Shown here one piece after another: positions 33,289-41,691 of a stretch of 64,000 bases of DNA. The position numbers and the translations under genes are program-made. Origin of the DNA: Chloroflexota bacterium (GTDB lineage: Bacteria > Chloroflexota > Chloroflexia > Chloroflexales > Herpetosiphonaceae); contig JAIUOC010000002.1 of assembly GCA_020161265.1 (NCBI GenBank), positions 496,001-560,000 of the forward strand, given 5' to 3'. Below the pieces are notes generated by a model, which was not told where the DNA came from, searched no databases, and saw only the letters and a list, made by a program, of their open reading frames with translations. Positions within the stretch are counted from its first letter, which is position 1, and each line of letters starts with the position of its first letter.

Positions 33289-35220
33289 TTATTTTTGCAG
33301 CCAGACAATCGTTAGATCATCGACGGGGCTGCGATCTTGCATAAAATTGCTCAGTTGTTTGAATAAATACTCGTGATACGGCTCGATCGCTGGCCATTGG
33401 CGATAGCCTGCCAGAATCGTTTCAAGCAACTCGAAGCCGAGCATTTGGTTAGCCGGATTACGCGCTTCAACCACGCCATCACTGACAAACACCACATGAT
33501 CATCAGGTTTAAGTTGAATCATCCGTTCTTGATAGTGAATATCGGGGCGCGAACCAATCGGCAAGCCAACAACATCAATTTCTTCAAGCGTGCCAGCCCG
33601 CAGCAAATAGGGCATTACCATTCCGGCATTAGCAAGATGCAAGGTTTCAGTCGCGTGATCATAAATTGCATACAGAATTGCCGCGTTCATATGATTGGCT
33701 TTGAGCCGATCGATCAATAAGCTGTTGAGCGTTTGCAATAAGACTGCTGGCTGACTGCCTTCACGCGCTCGTTCTTCCAAAGTGCTTGAAACCAGTGCCA
33801 TCATCAAGGCTGCGCCAACACCCTTGCCCGAAATATCGCCAATTGCCACTCCAACCCGGCCATTACCCAAATCAACAAAACTATAGAAATCGCCGCCAAC
33901 CTCCGCCGAAGGCAATGAATGGGCATTCGCCCGCAGCAGATCAGGCTCCCATGGCGGGCGCTGCGAGAGCAAACCAAGCTGAATATCGTGAGCCAAAGTG
34001 AGGCCTTGTTGCAGATAATCGTTTTTCTCTTGCAGTTGATCGGTTACTTGGACCAATTGCTGATAGGCCAAGCGTAACTCGTTGGTACGCAGGGCAACTT
34101 GATCTTCGAGTTGCTCGCGGTTAGTGCGCAGTTGCGCGGTCATACGGGTAAAACTACGAATTAACAAGCCCAATTCATCATCACGCGAGGGTAAATCGGC
34201 AGTTTGCAAATTGCCTTCAGCCACATGGGCCGCTGCCTCGGTTAATTGAGCTATCGGCAAGACCACTCGCCGCATCAAACTCAAAACCGCCAAGACCGCC
34301 AAACCCTCTAAAACCAAGCCAATCGCCATAATAATGATGCTTAGTTCGCGGGCGGGAGCAAAAGCCTCGGTTTGGCTGACCTCGCTGAGCAAAATCAGAT
34401 CGCGACCTTCGAGCCAGCGATAAACCCCAACTACATCGTCGCCAGCATAATTTTGATATTTAGCGTTGCCATTTTGCTTAGCGAGGGCTTGCTGAATGCC
34501 ATATGAATCAACCACGATTGGCATACCTGGCCGACCAAAACGTTTACTTGAAACAAAACGCTGCTTACTATCGACCAAATAGGTTTCACTGCTACGGCCT
34601 AAGCCAACTCGTTGAACCAAAATATCATCAAGCCGCGCTAGATTAACGTGAGCAGCCAAAACTGCATAGACATTATTATTTTGGTCAAACAACGGGCTAG
34701 CAATCGTCATGGTGGGAATATCTAAATCATTGGGGTAGATATTCTCGATATACAAACCAAATTGGCCAACATTAACATACTCAAGGCCACTAACAATACT
34801 GCCCTCACGCAGCGGATCGGTTGAGAAAATGACCCGCCCAACTTGATTAAGCACAAAAATTTCATCAAATTTAGTTTGATTTTTGACGACTGAACGTAAA
34901 TAAGTTGCGAGGGTATCGTAGGCACTATTGGCTTCGGGGCTCACTAATTTGGAGTTGGCCAGCATATTGGCATTTGTACGTACCAAAGGCAAGCCAGCTA
35001 ATAATTGGACTTCCTTGCGCTGATCGTCGATCCAGCGTTCAATTTCTTGCTCTTTGAGCGAGGTTGCAATGCTTAGGCGTTCGACGACCGATTGCTCAAT
35101 CGCGCCTTGCCCAAGCCAATAGGCTGTGAAGCCCAAAAGACTTACAGCCAAGGTGGCAACCAAACAAAACATTGCCACTAAGCGGGCAACCAAGCTGCGT
35201 TTAATTAAGCGCAGCACCAT
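33289..35220 (-). CDS. Membrane sensor with HAMP and SpoIIE-type PP2C phosphatase domain
   Basis: 643 residues. TM1 (about 10-32), a large Cache-like extracytoplasmic sensor (35-275: LKEQEIERWIDDQRKEVQ, FSTDPLREGSIVSG, YLVDSKQRFVSSKRFG), TM2 (about 290-312), HAMP (LTEAAAHVAEGNLQTADL), coiled coil and PP2C domain with EVGGDFYSFVDL, IGDISGKGVGAALM, FVSDGVVEARN and PVDDLTIVWL. It likely dephosphorylates a STAS anti-sigma antagonist in response to an extracellular ligand. Single gene; upstream is a repeat-rich gap. Confidence 0.9.
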   Translation of the reverse strand: MVLRLIKRSLVARLVAMFCLVATLAVSLLGFTAYWLGQGAIEQSVVERLSIATSLKEQEIERWIDDQRKEVQLLAGLPLVRTNANMLANSKLVSPEANSAYDTLATYLRSVVKNQTKFDEIFVLNQVGRVIFSTDPLREGSIVSGLEYVNVGQFGLYIENIYPNDLDIPTMTIASPLFDQNNNVYAVLAAHVNLARLDDILVQRVGLGRSSETYLVDSKQRFVSSKRFGRPGMPIVVDSYGIQQALAKQNGNAKYQNYAGDDVVGVYRWLEGRDLILLSEVSQTEAFAPARELSIIIMAIGLVLEGLAVLAVLSLMRRVVLPIAQLTEAAAHVAEGNLQTADLPSRDDELGLLIRSFTRMTAQLRTNREQLEDQVALRTNELRLAYQQLVQVTDQLQEKNDYLQQGLTLAHDIQLGLLSQRPPWEPDLLRANAHSLPSAEVGGDFYSFVDLGNGRVGVAIGDISGKGVGAALMMALVSSTLEERAREGSQPAVLLQTLNSLLIDRLKANHMNAAILYAIYDHATETLHLANAGMVMPYLLRAGTLEEIDVVGLPIGSRPDIHYQERMIQLKPDDHVVFVSDGVVEARNPANQMLGFELLETILAGYRQWPAIEPYHEYLFKQLSNFMQDRSPVDDLTIVWLQK

Positions 35221-35277
35221 AAACCTCGCGCAACATAGCTAGATTGTTCATCGGCCCCATTGTACCAGCAATTTGAT

Positions 35278-35493
35278 CCACGAAGGACACAAAGCGCACA
35301 AAGAATGAAACCGCGAAGAACCCGAAGCTATTGAGCCACAAATTTTACTAAAGGCAGTTTTAGCCACAGATTATGCTGCTTATGCTGCTGTTCCCTCTGT
35401 ACTTACTAGATTCTCGCTGCTCATCCTGACCCCTAATCCCTGAATCCTGACCCCTTGTGTTCTTTTTGCCTTCTGTATTTTGCCTTTTGACTT
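35278..35493. repeat. Repeat-rich intergenic block before rseP
   Basis: In a 377-bp gene-free stretch: a 9-nt-period CACGAAGGACACAAAGCGCA tract (from 35278), a GC-poor spacer, heptamers CCTGACC CCTAATC CCTGAAT CCTGACC (35425-35452) and CTTTTTG CCTTCTG TATTTTG CCTTTTG (35462-35489). All runs keep a strict 7-nt frame. No gene is present. Confidence 0.7.
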
Positions 35494-35519
35494 GTTAACA
35501 ACTTGCTCATCAAAAGCGG

Positions 35520-35548
35520 TTGACGCTACTAGGTAACTCAAGTAAGAT
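35520..35548 (+). promoter_or_regulatory. Promoter of the rseP operon
   Basis: TTGACG (35520-35525), 17-nt spacer, TAAGAT (35543-35548). The start point would be near 35555, 43 nt before the ATG with its GGGAG. Confidence 0.6.
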
Positions 35549-35597
35549 TCATTCGCGGCTGGCATAGGCCGTACACCACTATCCACGGGAGATCTTT

Positions 35598-36695
35598 ATG
35601 GATTTTAGCAGTTTGGCGTGGCTCGCGGTTATTCCCGCTTTAGGCTTTTTAGTTGTTGTTCATGAATTGGGCCACTATTGGGTTGGCCGCAAAATGGGCA
35701 TTAAGATCGAAGAATTTGGCATTGGGTTACCGCCACGCGCCAAAGTGTTGTTCGTGCGCAAAGGTATTCCGTTTACGCTGAATTGGCTGCCCCTCGGCGG
35801 CTTTGTGCGCTTTGCGGGTGAAGAAGGTGGTTTCGACGACCCCGATAGCCTCGCTTCGGCCTCGCCACGTCGCCGGATTCCGGTAATGGCAGCGGGTGTA
35901 ATCGCCAATGTGATTACTGCGATCATTATGTTTGCGATCATTTTTGCCATTTGGGGCTACCCCAACCTTGATAAGGTCATGGTTGCTTCAACCGATGAAT
36001 TTGCCTCAAACGCTGGGTTTCAGGTTGAAGATGTGTTTGTCTCGATCAATGGTTCGCCGATTAGCGCTGATGAACAGGTACGGCGTTTGGTTGAAACCAG
36101 TGGTGGTGAGCCATTAACCGTAATTGTGCAACGGGCTGGCGCTGAACAAAGCTTGAGGGTAACCCCCCAATACAGCGAAGAAGCACAACGCTATCGTTTT
36201 GGGGTTGGCTTAGGCAATCCACGCGAATCAGTTAATATTTTCCAAGCGATCATCAACGGGTTTACCTATAGTTTTCGGCTATTAGGTGAAATGTTTATGG
36301 GCTTTGCGATGTTGATCGGCGGTTTGCTAGGCACGAATGCAGCGCCGGAAGGTGGCTTAGCTGGCCCAGTTGGCATCGCTCGCTTGACAGGGCAAGTTGC
36401 TCGCTCGGGCTTGCGCGATTATCTTAATTTTACTGCCTTGCTCAGCCTGAATTTGGCCTTGATCAACATTTTGCCAATTCCTGCGCTCGATGGCAGCCGC
36501 ATTATTTTCGCCTTGATCGAAGCGATTCGCCGCAAGAAGATTCCACCGGAACGCGAAGCAGTTGTGCATGCGGTTGGGATGATGATGTTGCTTGGGTTGA
36601 TGCTGTTGATTACCGTTTCCGACGTGCGCAATATCATTAGTGGTGAGCCAGCGATTACCATGCCGCCAACCCCAACGCCAATCGTTAGACCATAA
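35598..36695 (+). CDS. rseP: RseP-type site-2 intramembrane metalloprotease (M50)
   Basis: 365 residues. TM1 carries the zinc motif HELGH (VVVHELGHYWVGRKMG), a GGFVRF-like MRE beta-hairpin follows (PLGGFVRFAGEEGG), one PDZ domain (ASNAGFQVEDVFVSINGSPI), and the third zinc ligand is in ILPIPALDGSRIIF (LDG motif). Cuts membrane-embedded regulators such as anti-sigma factors. Only one PDZ domain (E. coli RseP has two), as in many Gram-positive and Chloroflexota forms. First gene of a seven-gene unit. Confidence 0.95.
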   Translation: MDFSSLAWLAVIPALGFLVVVHELGHYWVGRKMGIKIEEFGIGLPPRAKVLFVRKGIPFTLNWLPLGGFVRFAGEEGGFDDPDSLASASPRRRIPVMAAGVIANVITAIIMFAIIFAIWGYPNLDKVMVASTDEFASNAGFQVEDVFVSINGSPISADEQVRRLVETSGGEPLTVIVQRAGAEQSLRVTPQYSEEAQRYRFGVGLGNPRESVNIFQAIINGFTYSFRLLGEMFMGFAMLIGGLLGTNAAPEGGLAGPVGIARLTGQVARSGLRDYLNFTALLSLNLALINILPIPALDGSRIIFALIEAIRRKKIPPEREAVVHAVGMMMLLGLMLLITVSDVRNIISGEPAITMPPTPTPIVRP

Positions 36696-36699
36696 AAGT

Positions 36700-36933
36700 A
36701 TGGCCGAGCGTAAGCCAATTATCCGCGCCAGTGAACTGGGCGAATATGATTTTTGTGCCCGAGCTTGGTGGCTACGCCGTGAGTGTGGCTGGGAAGGGCG
36801 TTTTCCTGAACGTTTAGCCCAAGGCGAAGCGGCCCATCAACGCCATGGCCAAGATTTGCAGCAAAGCCAGTGGTTACGCACCGTAGCCATTGGCTTGTTG
36901 CTGCTAGCCGCCTTGGCTTTGGTGTTGGCATGA
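36700..36933 (+). CDS. Split Cas4-like nuclease, N-terminal half with C-terminal membrane helix
   Basis: 77 residues. Opens with IRASELGEYDFCARAWWLRR, the Cas4/RecB N-terminal block whose Cys (here 19) supplies one ligand of the Fe-S cluster, then RLAQGEAAHQRHGQDL (the GxxxH-like nuclease motif). It ends with one membrane helix (VAIGLLLLAALALVLA). The stop overlaps the start of the next gene (ATGA). Starts 4 nt after rseP with only a weak ribosome site. The other half of the nuclease is in the next gene; a frameshift is unlikely because each half has its own helix, and the ATGA overlap is a normal coupling signal. Confidence 0.75.
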   Translation: MAERKPIIRASELGEYDFCARAWWLRRECGWEGRFPERLAQGEAAHQRHGQDLQQSQWLRTVAIGLLLLAALALVLA

Positions 36934-37445
36934 TTTGGCTAGCCCTTGGCTTGGGCTTGCTGGCGCTTTGGCTCTGGCGACGGAGCAACCAACTGCGAAC
37001 GAGTACGGGCCTGCCTTGGCGCACAGTGGTTTATCACGATACTGCCCATCGTGAATTAACCAAAGCCTTATTTTCAGCCCGTTATCAATTAACAGGCAAG
37101 CCCGATTATGTCTTGGCCGATGGCAAGGCTTTGATTCCGGTTGAGGTCAAGCCGCAGCGCCAAGCAACTAGCCCACGCCAAGGCGATATTTTGCAATTGG
37201 CAGCCTATTGTTTGTTGCTGGAAGAAGCGACTGGCATTGCTCCACGTTATGGTTTGTTGCGCTACGCTCAGCATACCTTCCAAGTCGATTGGACGGATCA
37301 ACTGTATCAGGCCTTGCTGGAAGCGCTCGACGCGATGCGCGACGACCTTGAGTTAAATGATGTTGAACGTTCGCATGAACAACCATGGCGTTGTCGCGCC
37401 TGTGGATTTGGCGACCGCTGCACAGATGCGCTAGAATATGACTAG
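36930..37445 (+). CDS. Split Cas4-like nuclease, C-terminal half with N-terminal membrane helix
   Basis: 171 residues. One N-terminal helix (MIWLALGLGLLALWLW), then a PD-(D/E)XK domain: GKPDYVLADG (Asp 59), LIPVEVKPQR (Glu 72, Lys 74), DILQLAAYCLLLEEA (Gln 89, Tyr 93), and the C-terminal CRACGFGDRC with Cys 155, 158 and 164. Those three plus Cys 19 of the upstream half make the four ligands of a Cas4-type Fe-S cluster. Cas4 nucleases trim ends of CRISPR prespacers; relatives act in recombination. With both halves membrane-anchored and no cas1/cas2 nearby, the role is open. Confidence 0.8.
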   Translation: MIWLALGLGLLALWLWRRSNQLRTSTGLPWRTVVYHDTAHRELTKALFSARYQLTGKPDYVLADGKALIPVEVKPQRQATSPRQGDILQLAAYCLLLEEATGIAPRYGLLRYAQHTFQVDWTDQLYQALLEALDAMRDDLELNDVERSHEQPWRCRACGFGDRCTDALEYD

Positions 37446-37496
37446 CACATCCCAAGCTTTTGATAATGACGTTGCTAGCAAGCGTTGTGACAAACT

Positions 37497-37820
37497 ATGA
37501 AATTTAAAATTCGCCAACATCCACGCATGAAAGATATTTGTGTCGGTGATGAGGTCGTGTGGAATCCCCAATTGCTCTACGCCAATGTCGAGGAAATTTT
37601 TCCGGCAGCGGTCTGTGTTAAGCTGGCGATTTTGCAGACTGAACCAATACCCAAATTGGAGCTACGCTCACAGCTTTGGCGGGCTGACGATATTGAAAAT
37701 CTCAGTGTTTGTCGCTGCTGTGGCTCGCGTGAAAATCTGGTTACGCCCTGTCATACAGGCGTGCCTTTTCGGTTGTGCCAACATTGTTACACCTGCCACA
37801 TTGAGGAGTCTCTGGCATGA
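37497..37820 (+). CDS. Small protein with a putative zinc-binding Cys cluster
   Basis: 107 residues. N-terminal beta-rich part (KFKIRQHPRMKDICVGDEVV) and a C-terminal cluster VCRCCGSRENL ... CQHCYTC that fits a zinc-binding knuckle. No family recognised. Its last codons overlap the queD start by four bases, so it is translated with it. Upstream gap is 51 bp with no good ribosome site (weak). Confidence 0.65.
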   Translation: MKFKIRQHPRMKDICVGDEVVWNPQLLYANVEEIFPAAVCVKLAILQTEPIPKLELRSQLWRADDIENLSVCRCCGSRENLVTPCHTGVPFRLCQHCYTCHIEESLA

Positions 37821-38314
37821 GCCAACGTATTTACCGCTTGCAAGTAACTAAGGATCAGCTTGGTTTTGCGGCGGCGCATTTTATTACCATGCGCGGCAAA
37901 TGTGAGCGGCTGCATGGCCATAATTATCGCGTAACGGTCGAAGTAGAAGGCTTTTTATGCGAAGATCAATATGTGGTAGATTTTGGGGTGTTGAAAAAAC
38001 ACGCCGCTGAGATTGCCCGCACACTTGATCATCGGGTCTTGTTGGCCGCCGAGAATCCTAAAATCGATTATAGCCAAAACGAGCAGCATTTAACAGTACG
38101 CTACGAAGATAAATATTATGTCTTCCCAATCGCCGAAGTGATTATGCTGCCAATTCAAAATACCACGGCTGAATTGTTGGCAACCTATTTTTGTGCCGAA
38201 TTGTGCGAACGCCTGCGCCAAGATGGCGTTGATACGCTCAAAATGGTCGGGGTTTGGGTTTCCGAAGGCCCAGGCCAGCAAGCCTTCGCCAGCCGCGAAT
38301 GGGTGCAAAGCTAA
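37817..38314 (+). CDS. 6-pyruvoyl-tetrahydropterin synthase / QueD-family enzyme
   Basis: 165 residues. PTPS fold: LGFAAAHFITMRGKCERLHGHNY gives zinc ligands His 21, His 33 and His 35 and the catalytic-position Cys 29; TLDHRVLL and VGVWVSEGPGQQA carry the conserved Asp-His and Glu. QueD makes 6-carboxytetrahydropterin for queuosine; animal-type PTPS makes pyruvoyl-tetrahydropterin. The C(x3)HGH layout favours QueD-like, but no queC, queE or queF is in the window, so the symbol is withheld. Confidence 0.85.
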   Translation: MSQRIYRLQVTKDQLGFAAAHFITMRGKCERLHGHNYRVTVEVEGFLCEDQYVVDFGVLKKHAAEIARTLDHRVLLAAENPKIDYSQNEQHLTVRYEDKYYVFPIAEVIMLPIQNTTAELLATYFCAELCERLRQDGVDTLKMVGVWVSEGPGQQAFASREWVQS

Positions 38315-38330
38315 TGCTGAGGAATACGCT

Positions 38331-38654
38331 ATGGATGGAATGAGCGCTTTGGTCGTGATTATCGGGGCAGTTGGGTTAATTACCCTCTTGATCATGCGCA
38401 CCAAAACCTATCGCGAACGCTTGCGCTTTCAGGCGCGGGCGATGGATCGCCATATGCGAACCACCAATATTCGCGATGATGTGCGCCAAGACATTTTGGA
38501 TCTGTTGATTCGTGGCGATCGTTTGGCTGCCATCCAATATGCCCATGAACAAACCCACCTCGATTTGTTAGAAGCGCGAACCTTAGTTGATGATATTGAA
38601 AAAGCGCTGAAAAAACACGACCAAACCCAAGGAGCCAGCAGCGATGGCCATTGA
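38331..38654 (+). CDS. Membrane-anchored protein with L7/L12 C-terminal-like domain
   Basis: 107 residues. One N-terminal helix (ALVVIIGAVGLITLLIM), a charged linker, then RQDILDLLIRGDRLAAIQYAHEQTHLDLLEARTLVDDIE, whose spacing of AI-Y--E-T--DL-EA--LVD matches the C-terminal domain of ribosomal protein L7/L12 (AIK-VRE-TGLGLKEAK-LV-). Membrane-anchored proteins of this kind are uncharacterised. GAGGA 7 nt before ATG 38331. Confidence 0.7.
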   Translation: MDGMSALVVIIGAVGLITLLIMRTKTYRERLRFQARAMDRHMRTTNIRDDVRQDILDLLIRGDRLAAIQYAHEQTHLDLLEARTLVDDIEKALKKHDQTQGASSDGH

Positions 38655-39387
38655 TCTTGCCCCACACAACCCCTATGGTCTAACCGTGCGCAGCGCCGTG
38701 CTTGGGCGCTGTGGCGGTTTTGGGGCGGGCACTGATCGCTTGGCGAATCTCAGCAATCTTGGAGCTATCATCACCGATCCGTTGGGCACACGTGATCAAG
38801 CTATTCAATTAATTCCAACGACAGGCGGGTTGTTGTATCGCTCATCAACCCGTACCTGGCGACGCGCCCAACGTGACGCAGCCCATTGGCAAACCCTCGA
38901 TCTGCCAGTGTTGCTCTGCCTACAACCGCGGAGCATGCAAGATCTCCAAGAATTATTGCGTAATTTGCATGAGGGTGAATGGGCGGCGGTAGTGCTTGAT
39001 CTTGAGCAAAGCAGCGAATTAAACCATATGGCGCGTTGGTGCGATTTGGTGCGCAATCAATGGGAAGCTCCACTGTTAATTCAAGTTGCCACCGATCAAA
39101 TTAGCCAACTCAATGCTATTCCTCAGGCAGTTGATAGTTTGTTGCTTGGTTCGGGGCCACGAGCAAAACATGAGTCGCACTATGGGCGCTTGGTTGGCCC
39201 AGCCATTGAGCCACTACTAGGCTGGGGGCTTGAGCGTTTGCGCGAACTCACTGAAAAACCACTGATTTGCAGTGCACCCAGCCTCGCCAGTATCACCGCA
39301 TTGCCTGAAATTGGGGCACAAGCAATTGTATTAGATAGCCTGTTGTGGACAACTACCCCACAACATATCCCGCAAATTAACCTCTAA
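38644..39387 (+). CDS. Divergent dihydroorotate-dehydrogenase-like TIM-barrel protein
   Basis: 247 residues. Resembles DHODH (class 1) from start to end: YGLTVRSAVLGRCGGFGAG, SNLGAIITDPLGTRDQ, and the end GPAIEPLLGWGLERLRELTEKPLICSAPSLASITALPEIGAQAIVLDSLLW, which lines up with the FMN phosphate-binding end of DHODH. But the catalytic Ser/Cys and the usual N-x-S-x-P-N-T motifs are not visible, so it may not bind FMN or oxidise dihydroorotate. It overlaps the preceding gene by 11 bp and ends the operon. Confidence 0.6.
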   Translation: MAIDLAPHNPYGLTVRSAVLGRCGGFGAGTDRLANLSNLGAIITDPLGTRDQAIQLIPTTGGLLYRSSTRTWRRAQRDAAHWQTLDLPVLLCLQPRSMQDLQELLRNLHEGEWAAVVLDLEQSSELNHMARWCDLVRNQWEAPLLIQVATDQISQLNAIPQAVDSLLLGSGPRAKHESHYGRLVGPAIEPLLGWGLERLRELTEKPLICSAPSLASITALPEIGAQAIVLDSLLWTTTPQHIPQINL

Positions 39388-39609
39388 TCCTCACAATTCG
39401 CATAGCTCAAGTGATTAACCATCGCAAGACCTAGGCCAATTGTCCCCCCTACTACTATTACTTTGCCTACACCAAAAACAACACTATTGCCCCTCATTTC
39501 AGCCTATGGCTTAGGGGTAGACTATCTGTATTGAAGTTGGGCTAGCTGAAAAGCACTCGGCAAAGGTTACTTTTAGGAGTGGAAGCAACCTTGGCAAAGG
39601 AAGAATTGT

Positions 39610-40002
39610 ATGGCAAACATTTTAGCAATCGATGACAGTGGCTTGATGCAGGCATTTTGGGTGCGAATTTTGTCGCGTTCGCAGCATAATGTGATTACCG
39701 TGAGCAGCGGCGACGAGATGCGCAGCGTTTTAGCAACCATGAATCCTCAATTAATCTTCTTGGATCTCTCGTTTCCTGGCGAGAATGGTTTTGAGCTGTT
39801 GCAGCACATTCGCAACTATCAGCATTGCCTTGAAATTCCGGTGATCGCGGTTAGTGGTTATGCTGGCGAAGATACGCGGCAGGCGTGTCGTGAAGCAGGC
39901 TTTACCGATTTTTTGGCAAAGCCATTTTCTTTAGCCGAATTGCGGGGCATGCTCGCGCGTTACCTCGAACATGCCACCAATCCACGGGCTTTGGCTCGCT
40001 AA
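39610..40002 (+). CDS. Single-domain response regulator (CheY-like)
   Basis: 130 residues. Acidic pair DD (8-9), phosphoacceptor Asp in LIFLDLSFPGENGFELL, Thr/Ser in VIAVSGYAG and Lys in DFLAKPFSLAEL. No output domain; acts by binding a target. No kinase next to it. Its end overlaps the metal ABC permease stop by four bases (convergent). Confidence 0.9.
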   Translation: MANILAIDDSGLMQAFWVRILSRSQHNVITVSSGDEMRSVLATMNPQLIFLDLSFPGENGFELLQHIRNYQHCLEIPVIAVSGYAGEDTRQACREAGFTDFLAKPFSLAELRGMLARYLEHATNPRALAR

Positions 40003-40844
40003 ACGTGGGTGTGAATCATGCGATTGCGCAGTTGTTTGCGCAATGCTGCAATACCCAAGGCCAGCACAAAGCAACTGGTTTGGGTCAAAACAATCGTCGC
40101 ACCTGAGGCCAAATCGAAAAAATAGCTCAAATACATGCCGATGCACCCAGTTAAGCCGCCAATCAACGTCGATAGCCCAAGCATCCGATGAAAACTATCG
40201 GTCAGCAAACGGGCAGTAATTGGTGGAATAACCAAGGCAGCAGCGATTAATGTCACGCCTAAAATTTTCATTGAAACGATTAATGTGGCGGCGAGCATCA
40301 ATGAAAACAGCGTATCCAGCCAGTTGGTGCGCACTCCATAAACTTGAGCTACATCATTATTAAAGGTCATAAACAGCAATTGCTTATAACTGAAGAACAC
40401 CACCAGCCCAACCATCAGCCAAACACCGCCGATCGCCCAAAGATCGTCGCTGGTTACACCGAGAATATTGCCAAATAATGCGGCATCAAACGAGCGGGTG
40501 AAATTGCGGTAGCGACTAATGAGGGCGACTCCAACCGCAAAACTCGCGGTGGTAATCACCCCAATCGCCGCATCAGCATTGATTTTGGTGCGCCGAGCAG
40601 TTTGGTTGATTAACACGGCAGCAGCAAAGCCCCATAAGCCTGCGCCCAGATAGAAATTCCAGGCGAGTACAAACGAAACGACTGCGCCGCCAAAAATTGC
40701 GTGCGATAATCCATGGCCGATATAGCTCATGCCACGCAACACAATATACACGCCCAATAAGCCACACAAACTGCCAATCAATAAGGCAGCCAAGATGCCA
40801 TAGCGAAAAAAGCTAAAGCTCAGCGGTTCTAAAAGCTGGTTCAA
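39999..40844 (-). CDS. Metal-ion ABC transporter, permease (ZnuB/MntB family)
   Basis: 281 residues with about eight membrane helices. Family blocks: VYIVLRGMSYIGHGLSHAIFGG, GVITTASFAVGVAL, SLMLAATLIVSMKILGVTLIAAALVIPP, and the end. It forms the membrane pore of a zinc or manganese importer with the ATPase and binding protein just upstream. Its start overlaps the ATPase gene by 32 bp. Confidence 0.9.
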   Translation of the reverse strand: MNQLLEPLSFSFFRYGILAALLIGSLCGLLGVYIVLRGMSYIGHGLSHAIFGGAVVSFVLAWNFYLGAGLWGFAAAVLINQTARRTKINADAAIGVITTASFAVGVALISRYRNFTRSFDAALFGNILGVTSDDLWAIGGVWLMVGLVVFFSYKQLLFMTFNNDVAQVYGVRTNWLDTLFSLMLAATLIVSMKILGVTLIAAALVIPPITARLLTDSFHRMLGLSTLIGGLTGCIGMYLSYFFDLASGATIVLTQTSCFVLALGIAALRKQLRNRMIHTHV

Positions 40845-41679
40845 TCGGGTTCTCCATGGCTGGGTTCAGCACTTCGCCAATTACTGGGTTGGGAATTAAA
40901 TCGCGATAGCTATGGCCATGCGGGCGTTGTTGAATTAAGAGCATGCCTTCATGGTGCACTACCACCATCTCGCTATGGTAGGTTTGCTCCAAAACGATCG
41001 GGTTAAAGACTGTTTCCGGCGTGCCTTGGGCAATAATCGTTTGGTTCAGGCAAATAATCCAAGGCACATGATTGGCTGCTGAATTCAAATCGTGAGTTGT
41101 CATCAAAATCGTCATGCCTTGCTGATTCAAATCGGCCAGCAAATGCAAAATTGTTTCAGCTACCCGTGGATCAATCCCAGTTGTCGGCTCATCGAGCACC
41201 AACATGGCAGGTTTGGCAACCAAAGCCCGTGCCAAAAAGACCCGCTGTTGCTGGCCACCCGAAAGATTGCGAATATGCTGCTGGGCCAAATGTTCAATTT
41301 CAAGCTGAGCCAGCACGGCCTGCACTGCTTGACGTTCATGGTTGCGTAACCATGGCCATGGATTGCCCTGACGCACTAAACCCATGGCCACAACCTGCTC
41401 AACCGTCACCGGAAAATTCCAATCGACAGTTTCAAGTTGTGGCACATAGGCAATCGTTGGAATTTGGTTATCAACTGGATGCTTGCCATGGGTCAGAATC
41501 TGGCCATGGCTGGGAGCGTGCAAGCCCAAAATCAAGCGTAACAGACTGGTTTTGCCAGCACCGCTTGGCCCGACCAGCGCCGCAAACTGGCCATGGTGCA
41601 GATGAATATTAATGTTATCAAGCACCAAACGGTCGGCATAGCGCAACCCAACATCGCGCAACTCAATAATTGGCTGCAT
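40813..41679 (-). CDS. Metal-ion ABC transporter, ATPase
   Basis: 288 residues. Walker A GPSGAGKTS, Q-loop YVPQLETVDW, ABC signature [16 protein letters not shown], Walker B MLVLDEPTTGID and H-loop TTHDLNSA. The C-terminus extends ~40 residues past the usual end (HHEGMLLIQQRPHG onward). Powers the ZnuB/MntB-type permease; 12 nt from the binding-protein gene. Confidence 0.95.
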   Translation of the reverse strand: MQPIIELRDVGLRYADRLVLDNINIHLHHGQFAALVGPSGAGKTSLLRLILGLHAPSHGQILTHGKHPVDNQIPTIAYVPQLETVDWNFPVTVEQVVAMGLVRQGNPWPWLRNHERQAVQAVLAQLEIEHLAQQHIRNLSGGQQQRVFLARALVAKPAMLVLDEPTTGIDPRVAETILHLLADLNQQGMTILMTTHDLNSAANHVPWIICLNQTIIAQGTPETVFNPIVLEQTYHSEMVVVHHEGMLLIQQRPHGHSYRDLIPNPVIGEVLNPAMENPIEPAFRTAEL

Positions 41680-41691
41680 CCAAGCTACTCC

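Noticed and set aside
35380-35586. 68-residue frame in the gap before rseP
   Set aside because: Consists largely of repeat-derived sequence and has no ribosome site.
36640-37445. Frameshifted single Cas4 gene as the explanation for the two halves
   Set aside because: Each half carries its own membrane helix and they join by ATGA, a normal coupling; kept as two genes, with the frameshift noted as a check.
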